Positions 32,201 through 39,613 of a DNA stretch of 64,000 nucleotides are shown one piece after another. This stretch comes from Sipunculus nudus. Taxonomy: Eukaryota; Annelida; Sipuncula; Golfingiida; Sipunculidae. The translations under genes and the position numbers were made by a program. The stretch is taken from NCBI GenBank assembly GCA_026874595.1, contig CM049310.1:35977558-36041557 (forward strand), written 5' to 3'. Within the stretch, counting starts at the first letter, position 1; each line of letters begins with the position of its first letter. The notes under the pieces were generated by a model. The model saw only the letters and a program-made list of their open reading frames with translations. It made no database searches and was not told the origin of the DNA.

Positions 32201-32478
32201 GTGACCCTGCCGCAGAAAGAGGGCGCACCGTGAACGCGCTGGACGAAACGCAATTCGCAGTGGTGCACGCGGCATTCCAACTGTCTGTCGCAGGTATGAC
32301 GCTGCGCCAGTTTTCGAATCATTTAGAAGTGGCTGCGGAAAAGGAGAGTGCTGGCGTACCGTGTAAACGAGAAATGCGAAATGGAGAAAGCAGTGAAAGA
32401 AAAGATGTGCATATGGACCCCTTCACGGAAGCAGGTGTCCGTTCCGGCATAATAGACAGGTCGTCTGTGCAAATCTGA
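29227..32478 (+). CDS. Large coiled-coil protein with Cys/His cluster, candidate terminase small subunit or portal-type protein
   Basis: A 1083-residue protein. The N-terminus is basic, followed by a coiled coil (about 120-200). A helical domain (about 225-370) comes before a Cys/His cluster: C389, C391, C396, then C415, C420, C422 and H426. A second long coiled coil spans about 720-880, and a compact C-terminal domain about 920-1040. Coiled-coil fingers plus a mid-protein zinc site recall the UL28/UL56 terminase subunit of herpesviruses, which works with the ATPase encoded at 48054-56308. This is an architectural resemblance only; a portal or tegument protein is equally possible. AATAAA lies at 32506-32511. 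Confidence 0.6.
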   Translation: MHTTRMWTPRFRYESRRKHRSYPADRASFSRNGCRQSYRSLKEQVHRHEDPSRPGSFPPLRQDARVYDQVRSKAFPYEGGYGPKKAYAHYTDVPNMDSQRVSLDVPTPWPEGHPDMLHELKERFELLDKERVSADVLAIQTVRDRETRREFHNLCEQLDRTRRDAERMKDTYVELARQRNLLHRELKRARALRSVRCIAVPSCDTTVGDTAYGPPPAEKVTDAVVSCLSNAPLSAAGSRPVLVHPTDLSRELLRTFTGGSSACTGAVLSLPTDMLVFQYVASSLCRSLSSDVTTALYGKFKKEWAHHVDMAVGDPLDITKCAAQIRVSVKNFQGYLENHIRELSAELVQRVVQRVKLQGNYEMYCTWTLSLGAVPYVRLPPGSGNLSPCVCSGWKCGSTETSASESVLLSALRTCSTKLCDCSQGHVRVLSPEECVLVYLGPQSGFGVSVMDQSFFPSGSKFGVVYPHKHFRCDPMATACGQVLMYSRARGLLQSLAENSHIFNSKPCVLLGQKSMPKKPAEQDDDPSSEREVCRRALNAAEEKVNSATLAAAKLHRQLMSCKAKEKTTDDMMKLLGTAAESDSAITRGALKKLVPCIVSGVAGDWGSMYANLRDLQKRITAGGTLDDARAPLSSSSTFPGAGPKFSRAPQRNTQRVCGSTDHAGDGLPSGRLYDGSLSRPGVSDLDATSGVRYNVRELERTAAELDMQRGVAEALSWFSKPSAEKEALRRAERKNAEAERVMQYLIDLVEQSGHALDLHKHQAAIHAQRYVQLTAQLNEYQEEQRRLGEAVHLYEKFIEERLEPTEEMAGEPMWDGERAPPSRALLKHLKNLQRDVKRAVDSCKTEQRTAEELEEEIADDAHGLWRGVSDVYGPNRPVESGGIGPPKSRSAAGPTVVDVTNQMDPVFGEVLGHRLSTAVPDVKAYADMEREQWASVTMNMLNFNQVSTYTNNAVRYIPRKETNRALVKPYLEMVFPNVTPEFDVDPLPLDGDPAAERGRTVNALDETQFAVVHAAFQLSVAGMTLRQFSNHLEVAAEKESAGVPCKREMRNGESSERKDVHMDPFTEAGVRSGIIDRSSVQI

Positions 32479-32505
32479 GACATCAGCAAAGAACACACAT
32501 GTTTA

Positions 32506-32511
32506 AATAAA
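32506..32511 (+). terminator. Poly(A) signal of the 29227-32478 gene
   Basis: AATAAA 28 bp after the stop codon. Confidence 0.65.
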
Positions 32512-32652
32512 AAATATATCTGTTGTTTATTTCATATCAAATAAAACTATATCTGGTTGACAGCCTGGACATTTATTTTGCATATCCTAGCATGCAGTCC
32601 ACACGCTCTTTCGGGCAGTGTGGTCATGATCTGTTGTCAGGATATGACATCA

Positions 32653-35600
32653 CTACACATACTCGAACAGAACCCGGAGGCTTAACAAGACAACCGCTAT
32701 GTGTTCATCACGCCAGGCAGGCTTGCTTGTATTAATGTCCCTGCATTGCCTTCCCGTTTTGTCAGGTTTCCAACAGAAGGCACGAAAGTGTTCCCTCCAC
32801 CGACCAGTGTCCTCGAGGTCTGTGCCGCCTGTCTGACACACACCAGTGACGGGATCACATTTAAACCATACGCCGTTTGGACAGACGGGGCACAACATCA
32901 TGCAGTTGGGACCGTACGTCCCTTCGCCGCAATCCGAGTCGCAGAAGACGCCTTCTCTGCCAGCTTTACATCGGTAACATTTCCCGTCAAATGGGCTGCA
33001 TGTGCTTTTTGCACAAGATGGCGGACAGGTGCTACTGCAGTTATTCCCCCAATGACCGGTCGGGCAATCCGCGTTGCAGTAGGCGCCTTCTTTGCCAGCT
33101 ATACATTGGTAGCATTTCCCATCGGCTGGGTTGCATTTGCCATTTGCACAGGACGGCGAACAGGTGTTACTGCAGTTAGTCCCCCACACACCGGTCGAGC
33201 AATCCGCGTCGCAGAAGTCGCCTTCTTTGCCAGCTATGCATTGGTAGCATTTCCCGTCGAATGGGTTGCATGTGCCATTTGCACAGGACGGCGGACAGGT
33301 GTTACTGCAGTTGGTCCCCCACACACCGGTCGGGCAATCCGCGTCGCAGAAGTCGCCTTCTTTGCCAGCTATGCATTGGTAGCATTTCCCGTCGAATGGG
33401 TTGCATGTGCCATTTGCACAGGACGGCGAACAGGTGTTACTGCAGTTAGTCCCCCACACACCGGTCGAGCAATCCTGGTCGCAGAAGTCGCCGTCCTTGC
33501 CAGCTTTACACTGGTAACATTTTCCATCGAATGGGCTGCATTTGGATTTCGCACAAAACAGCGAACAGGTGCTACTGCAGTTATTTCCCCAAACACCGGA
33601 CGGGCACAGACTCTCACACCTCGGCCCCGTGTACCCGTTTGTGCACGGTGCACAATGTCCGTCTTCGTGGTGGCAGCTGGAGCGGTTCCAGCACCCGGCA
33701 CCGCATAAACTGGCACAACCCTCCCCCCAAAGCCCACCGTCGCAAATGTCAGTGCAGCGCTCGCCCACGTACCCGGCCTGGCACGTGCACGAACCGTTCA
33801 CCATGTTGCATTTCCGGACAGGTATACCATTGTCTACAACGGATCCATTGCATTCAGGCGTACACGAAAAGGCACATTCTGAACCCCACTTGTCTGCTGA
33901 GCACGTTTCATTGCAGTACTGTCCTTTGTAACCGGCCTGGCACAAGCAGCTGCCGGATATGGGGTCGCATAACGGATACGTTGTTTTCCGAGCAGAATTC
34001 ATGCTCCGTGCACGCACACAACGGCTTGGGCACGTTTTCGAGCAGGATGGGCCGTACGTGCCGTTTGCACAGAGTGCCTCACAGTGTTTACCCGTGTAAC
34101 CCGGCTGGCAAGTGCACGTCCCGTTTATATGATTGCAGGTCGGCTTATGACTGTTACCTGTGGTGATGCACCGACTAGAACATTTTCGGGAACATTTCGT
34201 ACCCCACGTGCCTGTAGAGCATACATCCGCGCATTTGTGTCCCGTATAGCCGTCCTTGCACAAGCACGTTCCATTAAACCGGTCGCATATAGCATTTGAA
34301 TCCGAGGCGGTCCCGTTGCAATTGACCGGACAAGTACTGTGGCAGTTTTCACCCCATTCCTGCTGGCTGCATGTTTCCGAACATGTCTGACCTTTGTAAC
34401 CAGCTTTGCAGCTACACGCACCTGTTTCTTTTGCACACACACGCCACATGTATCTTGAAGACGAGTTCCGATCCCTGGCACTGGTCATCCATATATGAGA
34501 GCCTGGGGCGTGCATGCAGTTATCTGGACACGTCTTGGTACAATCAGATCCATACTTGTCCCTGGCACACTCCATGCTGCAATCCTTGCCGTAGTAACCT
34601 GGACAGCAACTGCAAGACCCGCTGTGCTTGTCGCATAAACGGATACCTTTTACTGGTACACAATTGTTAGAACATGTCCTGGTACATATATCATCCAATG
34701 TCCCTGGAGGGCACGTCACGTTGCAGCGGGCACCCTTAAAGCCTGGCAAGCATGAACATCCGCCGTTTACTGCATTGCATTTCCGACGGGAACAACCTTC
34801 CGAACAGTTGAAGGCACAATGAAGACCCCACTGACCTGACAAGCATGCGTTCGCACATCTTTTGCCTCTGAACCCGGGCAGGCAATCGCATGCCCCATCT
34901 GTTGAACGACAAACTGCTGTTCCTTTAATTATCGTTCCGTTTTTCGTCTGTTCGTCTGGTTCATGCAGACAACCTGCAGAACACGTGCGGTTGCAACCGA
35001 GGCCGAACGTTCCGTTCGTGCACAATTTGTTACATCTTGAGCCTGCGTAACCCACTTTACAAGAGCAAGTTCCGTTTGTGGGGTAGCACACAGGCTTGGC
35101 ACCCCTTGCCCTCATGCACCCGGATGAACATTTATGTGCGCAGTTTTTACCCCAGCGTCCACTGTTGCAGGTTGTGTTGCAAAGCTTTCCTCTGAGGCCG
35201 GCCTTGCACCCGTGTGAACATGTTCCCGTGTATCCCATACACACACGTCTGTAACATCCTGTTGAGCAATTCCGTTTGCATTTGCGTCCCCAGTATCCCT
35301 CAGAGCACTCTGGACGGACACATATATACCGATGTTTCTTGTTGCAATCGACGTTTCCCTTCTGATCCTTGTGTTTGTAATGGCCTGCTTTCATATCGTC
35401 ATCATAACGAAAGAGGTAACATACCGGAGTTTGTATGACCTGATTGTTCTCGGAGAACATTGTCCACGTTTCTGAAATATTCATTTGTCGCAACAGTTTG
35501 CTTACAGAGTCGCTGTTGAAGTCATAACCTTGGTCGGATATGACAGGCAAACGCCCTCCTGCGCACTGGCAGCAACTTTTTGCCTCCTTGTTAGTCACTT

Positions 35601-36147
35601 CTGTCAAGCCACTGCAATTCTTCTTTGCCGTGTCTTTGCAGAATGTTTTATTCTTTGACCAAGGCCCGACGAGTTCAATTTTATCATCCGGATCTAACAA
35701 ACGGGTACCAGTCTTTGGCCAACACAAAAAACCGGCCTTCTCTTTATGGCATCCCTTCTTTTTGGAAGCACCCGTAGTTCGGCGGAAAACGGAGCATGCC
35801 TCGGTTTTTCTGTCCTCGATTGCAATGCGGAAATGTGCACTGGTCACGCTGGGAGCCAGTTCCATCATCCACGCTACCTGCGATGCCTTTGTACGCGGAA
35901 GTTCCAAACCGGCACACTCACAGCAACGTCGTGCTTTCTGGTACGTGTATGTCTCTTTACTGCCGTCGCATGTAACACGCTTGTTGTTGACAGTTACCTT
36001 ACACGATTTAAAAGGGCCGGCCATTTCACTTTCCGTCGGAGCTCCCAACCAACGCCACGAGGGTGCGGCCTTACGGGTGGCCAGTATCTGGCGCGCGATC
36101 AATGCCAGAAGCGGCAGGTATAACACTTTTCCGTAAAAAATGCCCAT
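32653..36147 (-). CDS. Secreted C-type-lectin-like and EGF-repeat protein
   Basis: A 1164-residue, intronless protein. Signal peptide: residues 1 to about 24. Two degenerate C-type-lectin-like domains follow (about 45-155 and 160-275), each with a CCxCAG..LP start and a C-terminal C..RYIC or GFLCW. The rest is a long run of EGF-like repeats of the MEGF/SREC type (C..G..G..C, WG..C...C). Many N-glycosylation sites are visible. The last 20 residues are moderately hydrophobic but include Arg and Glu, so there is no convincing membrane anchor; secretion is more likely. The protein looks like a captured host scavenger-receptor-type gene copied without introns. It may act in attachment or as an extracellular decoy. 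The intronless state in a compact neighbourhood argues that it is viral. Confidence 0.75.
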   Translation of the reverse strand: MGIFYGKVLYLPLLALIARQILATRKAAPSWRWLGAPTESEMAGPFKSCKVTVNNKRVTCDGSKETYTYQKARRCCECAGLELPRTKASQVAWMMELAPSVTSAHFRIAIEDRKTEACSVFRRTTGASKKKGCHKEKAGFLCWPKTGTRLLDPDDKIELVGPWSKNKTFCKDTAKKNCSGLTEVTNKEAKSCCQCAGGRLPVISDQGYDFNSDSVSKLLRQMNISETWTMFSENNQVIQTPVCYLFRYDDDMKAGHYKHKDQKGNVDCNKKHRYICVRPECSEGYWGRKCKRNCSTGCYRRVCMGYTGTCSHGCKAGLRGKLCNTTCNSGRWGKNCAHKCSSGCMRARGAKPVCYPTNGTCSCKVGYAGSRCNKLCTNGTFGLGCNRTCSAGCLHEPDEQTKNGTIIKGTAVCRSTDGACDCLPGFRGKRCANACLSGQWGLHCAFNCSEGCSRRKCNAVNGGCSCLPGFKGARCNVTCPPGTLDDICTRTCSNNCVPVKGIRLCDKHSGSCSCCPGYYGKDCSMECARDKYGSDCTKTCPDNCMHAPGSHIWMTSARDRNSSSRYMWRVCAKETGACSCKAGYKGQTCSETCSQQEWGENCHSTCPVNCNGTASDSNAICDRFNGTCLCKDGYTGHKCADVCSTGTWGTKCSRKCSSRCITTGNSHKPTCNHINGTCTCQPGYTGKHCEALCANGTYGPSCSKTCPSRCVRARSMNSARKTTYPLCDPISGSCLCQAGYKGQYCNETCSADKWGSECAFSCTPECNGSVVDNGIPVRKCNMVNGSCTCQAGYVGERCTDICDGGLWGEGCASLCGAGCWNRSSCHHEDGHCAPCTNGYTGPRCESLCPSGVWGNNCSSTCSLFCAKSKCSPFDGKCYQCKAGKDGDFCDQDCSTGVWGTNCSNTCSPSCANGTCNPFDGKCYQCIAGKEGDFCDADCPTGVWGTNCSNTCPPSCANGTCNPFDGKCYQCIAGKEGDFCDADCSTGVWGTNCSNTCSPSCANGKCNPADGKCYQCIAGKEGAYCNADCPTGHWGNNCSSTCPPSCAKSTCSPFDGKCYRCKAGREGVFCDSDCGEGTYGPNCMMLCPVCPNGVWFKCDPVTGVCQTGGTDLEDTGRWREHFRAFCWKPDKTGRQCRDINTSKPAWRDEHIAVVLLSLRVLFEYV
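33044..33590 (-). repeat. Nearly identical 135-bp EGF-repeat units
   Basis: Four to five consecutive 45-codon units (each TGVWGTNCSNTC...GKCYQC) are almost identical at DNA level, e.g. the CCCCCACACACCGGTCG blocks at 33181, 33316 and 33451. The upstream EGF units of the same gene are much more diverged, so this segment was expanded or homogenised recently. Confidence 0.85.
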
Positions 36148-36294
36148 TTCGTATGACTATTTGTATTTGGTCTCATGTATCATGCACGATAGTGTCACAT
36201 ATAGTCACGTGACGAGTGACTGGTGCCGCTACGGCAAATAAAACAGGGAACATGTACGTAAGGTATCATTGTATACCTAGCTCCACAGGTGTCG

Positions 36295-36308
36295 GTATAT
36301 ATATATAT
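36295..36308 (+). promoter_or_regulatory. TATA box of the CARD-like gene
   Basis: GTATATATATATAT, which would place the transcript start near 36330. The same spacer serves the divergent gene at 32653-36147; CACGTG is at 36206-36211. Confidence 0.45.
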
Positions 36309-36554
36309 CATAAATGTAAGTCCATATGATGTATATGAAGTGATAAACCGTGCGCACATGGGAGTCGCGAGCCGTTACCGTGTTACAGATGTCGTACGGA
36401 GGGGCACACGCCAGGATCGGATTGCTTAGATACCGGGTTGCGGTTGGAAGATATACACACACTGCCGACATTGGACGCGACCGAACCTGACCCGAGTGAT
36501 GGCATATACTGCACGTTCACTCTGTACCCAGAGGAAATACCTCCTTATGTATGG

Positions 36555-37106
36555 ATGCGGTACGTGCGGGATAGATATAATGCAGCTGCGTTTACAGGAG
36601 AGGTCGTTGCCAAAACACGGCCAGATATACATACAGTAGAAGGCATACACGCATGGATCGAAAAACAACGGTCTATTGCTAAGAACATCAAAGCAGGCAC
36701 GACGGTTCCAGTTCTTTTATCTAAACCTACATGTGCATACTCTTCAGAATGTAGATACGTGTACTACACGAAACAAACGTTGAGGGATATTTCAGGTGAC
36801 CTATTGGATGGATTGGATCTTAAAAGCAACGGGCTGTTAAATACACTCTACGAGATGGACATCATGTCTGATCAGGAACTCTCTTATATCGCCGCAGGGG
36901 TGTCCTCCTGCTTTATCGGTATCCGTTTTTTCGATTGGCTGCACCAGCGTCCGCATATGTGGTCTGATGTGTGGTATGCCTTGTATGTATCGGGTGAATA
37001 TGAGAGAGCCGATATGCTCATGACTGCCGTACAGAATCAGGCAAAGCAATATTATGTCGTGACCATTCCATCATTTGAGGAATACAGGTTCGACCTTAAT
37101 GACTAA
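36555..37106 (+). CDS. CARD-like (death-fold) domain protein, start uncertain
   Basis: From the first in-frame ATG (36555) the protein has 183 residues. The frame is open without an ATG back to 36339, so the true start may be a non-AUG codon or an upstream exon. Residues about 76-156 have the helix pattern of a caspase-recruitment domain: GLLNTLYEMDIMSDQEL, then FFDWLHQRPHMW, then VWYALYVSGEYERADML. Such domains mediate homotypic assembly of apoptosis, RIG-I-like and inflammasome complexes. A viral CARD could act as a decoy adaptor; this is inference. The unused upstream frame carries a zinc-knuckle-like CYRCRTEGHTPGSDC (about 36381-36425). AATAAA is at 37136-37141. Confidence 0.5.
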   Translation: MRYVRDRYNAAAFTGEVVAKTRPDIHTVEGIHAWIEKQRSIAKNIKAGTTVPVLLSKPTCAYSSECRYVYYTKQTLRDISGDLLDGLDLKSNGLLNTLYEMDIMSDQELSYIAAGVSSCFIGIRFFDWLHQRPHMWSDVWYALYVSGEYERADMLMTAVQNQAKQYYVVTIPSFEEYRFDLND

Positions 37107-37135
37107 TCTGACGAGGACAGATTCCTTGTGAGGAA

Positions 37136-37141
37136 AATAAA
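37136..37141 (+). terminator. Poly(A) signal of the CARD-like gene
   Basis: AATAAA 30 bp after the stop codon. Confidence 0.6.
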
Positions 37142-37363
37142 TACGACATCTCTGCACTAGTGTACACACCGACGTCTGCTCCCGGCATATGGTGTCCATT
37201 TATCGTCCTGTACAGTGCAGTCCCATCGTGTATATCTCTAGCCTCGAATGTTAAAGTATTTGTGAAACGCAGACCATGGTTAAAGTCGCCAGCAAACATT
37301 TCACGTCTCGTGCATAAGCGCAATTCCATTGGTTTGCACGATAGAGGACGATTTCAGATTGCA

Positions 37364-37795
37364 ATGGGTACCCGCCCGTACATGGCGTTGACCTATCTGA
37401 CCGTGGTTTCTTTGATGTTGTTTGTGCTACCCGGAGTCAAGTTAAGGGGTACGTTTCCGTTTGCCTTAGCCAAACACCTTCTCACTGACCGCCATAAAGT
37501 AGATCCCGTGCAGGATTGTAAACGTATAGGGGAAAATTGCACGGCGTCGGACATGTGCTGTGGAGCCCCTCGAGTCTTGTGCGTTTGGAAGGTCAGGGAG
37601 GTGGACCAAACACCAGTTAGAGGTTATCCTGTGTGCAAACTGTGGTATTGGGGGACAAAACCCGCTCCTGTGATGTGGGCGGAACACACCGGTACTGTTG
37701 GTGTCAACACAAACAGGAATCATGTACGAACAAACGAGAACGACAAGACCTCCAGTAACCAAGAAGATGATGAAATTTCGGGAGATGGAGGGTAA
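37364..37795 (+). CDS. Secreted cystine-knot-like (knottin) small protein
   Basis: A 143-residue protein. The frame is open to 37160 through a GTG, but the ATG at 37364 begins a signal peptide (MALTYLTVVSLMLFVLPG). The mature part has six cysteines in the order C-x6-C-x5-CC-x6-C-x17-C, the C-C-CC-C-C framework of inhibitor cystine knots and agouti-like domains. A hydrophilic acidic tail (NEDDKTSS-like, DDEISGDGG) follows. Knottins are small stable ligands, channel modulators or protease inhibitors; the target here is unknown. Its neighbours are a CARD-like protein and a secreted EGF protein, so an immune or signalling role fits. Confidence 0.6.
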   Translation: MGTRPYMALTYLTVVSLMLFVLPGVKLRGTFPFALAKHLLTDRHKVDPVQDCKRIGENCTASDMCCGAPRVLCVWKVREVDQTPVRGYPVCKLWYWGTKPAPVMWAEHTGTVGVNTNRNHVRTNENDKTSSNQEDDEISGDGG

Positions 37796-37915
37796 AGCTT
37801 ACATGGAACTGTTGGCCGTGGCCAATACATTTGTTTAATCAACCATTTTCCGTACATATACGCAGCGTAATATGCCATGAACCTATTTGCATATACCGAA
37901 ACTGGTAATGGTGAT

Positions 37916-37945
37916 CACGTGATAGCTACGAGTCATATATATTAC
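37916..37945 (+). promoter_or_regulatory. Promoter elements of the UL24-like gene
   Basis: ATCACGTGAT (37914-37923) and CATATATATTA (about 37934-37944) lie 90-120 bp upstream of the ATG. Confidence 0.4.
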
Positions 37946-38034
37946 ACTCGTCACACGGGGTAAACCGCGTGCGTCATTTGGTATATGCGGGGGCAGTGAA
38001 CTGACAGTGATCACCGCGTGGCCTCTTTACCGGC

Positions 38035-39438
38035 ATGGAAAAACGTGTCCACCATGAGAGGTATCGTCTCCACAAGCAAGAACTGGTGTCAGAACTCACA
38101 AAGTTGTACACAGTGCAGAGATGTCGCGAGTTTGCTGCATGGAAATCTGCAGCGGCTAAAAACCCTTTACTTCGGAGAGCAGTTTCATCCTGGACCGCAC
38201 ATACGGGACATGTGTCACCCAAGGTGTTCCAGACGTTCGAATCGTACAACAAGGGCGTGATAGCCCCAGTCCTGGCAAACCTCGACCGCTGCCACGCCCG
38301 TTCGACAACGGCTGGTGAACGGTTCCACACGCGACTACAAAATCGTCTCTATAAAGTTAGCAATTTGAAAGACGTGGTAGAAATCGCATTCGGAAATGCT
38401 CTATTTTGGCAAGCATCGGGTTCCGTGCAGGCCGCACACGCCGAATCAAACGCCAGGGGGTTTATACTAAGGGCGCTGACCATGTTGGAATGTTATCCGT
38501 TTAAAAAAGGCGAAGACATACCTACGCCTGTTTTATTACAATGGGCCAAAGATGTTAAAGTTACCGTTGTATGTGAAACACCCGTCGGACCGCACATCCC
38601 AATATCAAACGTCGGTACTGCCTCAACAGAAAGCAACAGACCTTTGCCGACATGCAACTCTGTGAGGTGGCCACCACGTCGGAAAGTAAAACGGATGGAT
38701 GCGAAGAAGCGCCTAGAACTGAAAGGGACGAGACGGCCGGATGTGGTACTGCTGGCCGCACACCCCAAAGGCCGTTGCGCATGGGTGTGTGTGGTCGAAG
38801 TGAAAAGTATCGGCTTCAACGCAAGTGTCCATAAACAGGATCTCATCCGCTCGCAATATCAACAAGTCGCCAGGACGTTCAAGTACTCCAGTATAGTGTC
38901 GCCTGTCTTTTCAAAAGAACGAATTACGTTCGCGTGTCAATCGGCGTTTTACCAGGTTTGCGACACTACCTGGCGCCTGCGCGAGTTCTTGCATCGATCA
39001 TCCGCAGCGCACTGGAGAAAGCGTGCACAGCAACAGCACCGCATACACGCACTTCGCGTTCGATTCAGTTCATACGTGTGGGTTGGAAAGACGTGCTGTC
39101 GCGTGAGACGTTTCACTGTTAAGGAAAAAGCAGATGCAACACACGATAAAAGGGACAGCGCATCCGAGCGAACATTTCAACCTCAAACAGGCTGTGGAGA
39201 CGGGGGCCAATTCTCGAACGTGGCCTTTTCAGAAATGGTGTTCTGCTCTCAAGAATGCGGATATGTTCTTCCTATTGGCGAAGGACGAAGCAACTGTGAA
39301 GGCGGCGCCCCCGCAGGGCCCATATGTACGTTCCGCGCACCAACTGACCTGTCTGTGCTCGAACACGCCGACCGCTACACAAAAGCGATGTATGAACTGG
39401 TGACAACCGTCTGCCCGATTGAGAAGTACACACAGTAG
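38035..39438 (+). CDS. UL24-like PD-(D/E)xK nuclease-fold protein
   Basis: A 467-residue protein starting at an ATG. A charged helical N-terminus leads to TTAGERFHTRLQNRLYKV (about 91-108), reminiscent of the basic/aromatic motif at the start of the conserved UL24 core. Further on come RRPDVVLL (Asp236), VCVVEVKSIG (Glu255, Lys257) and a following helix with Gln274/Gln277. Together these form the D...ExK pattern of PD-(D/E)xK nucleases, the fold assigned to the herpesvirus UL24 family. UL24 proteins are nuclear, conserved in alpha-, beta- and gammaherpesviruses, and affect nucleoli and cell cycle. The protein is longer than usual (about 270-330 residues) through N- and C-terminal extensions. 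Its downstream neighbour is in the position of UL25. Similarity is by motif only. Confidence 0.5.
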   Translation: MEKRVHHERYRLHKQELVSELTKLYTVQRCREFAAWKSAAAKNPLLRRAVSSWTAHTGHVSPKVFQTFESYNKGVIAPVLANLDRCHARSTTAGERFHTRLQNRLYKVSNLKDVVEIAFGNALFWQASGSVQAAHAESNARGFILRALTMLECYPFKKGEDIPTPVLLQWAKDVKVTVVCETPVGPHIPISNVGTASTESNRPLPTCNSVRWPPRRKVKRMDAKKRLELKGTRRPDVVLLAAHPKGRCAWVCVVEVKSIGFNASVHKQDLIRSQYQQVARTFKYSSIVSPVFSKERITFACQSAFYQVCDTTWRLREFLHRSSAAHWRKRAQQQHRIHALRVRFSSYVWVGKTCCRVRRFTVKEKADATHDKRDSASERTFQPQTGCGDGGQFSNVAFSEMVFCSQECGYVLPIGEGRSNCEGGAPAGPICTFRAPTDLSVLEHADRYTKAMYELVTTVCPIEKYTQ

Positions 39439-39613
39439 CGTAGAGTGCTAATAATATTCAACTGCACGGGTACCTCAAAGATCAGGATGCATATGGGGCA
39501 GCAGGTTAGACTGATAGAGCATGTAGGCGCCCGCTTGTCTCGCATGGTCAATGGCATGCGGTGGCTTTATTGGCTTAGAGTTGGAGGTTCCTGACACACA
39601 TATCACTTTATGA

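Noticed and set aside
32701-33708. A 335-codon plus-strand frame with repeated segments
   Set aside because: It is the antisense of the nearly identical EGF repeats, so its repeats merely mirror the coding repeats of the real gene.
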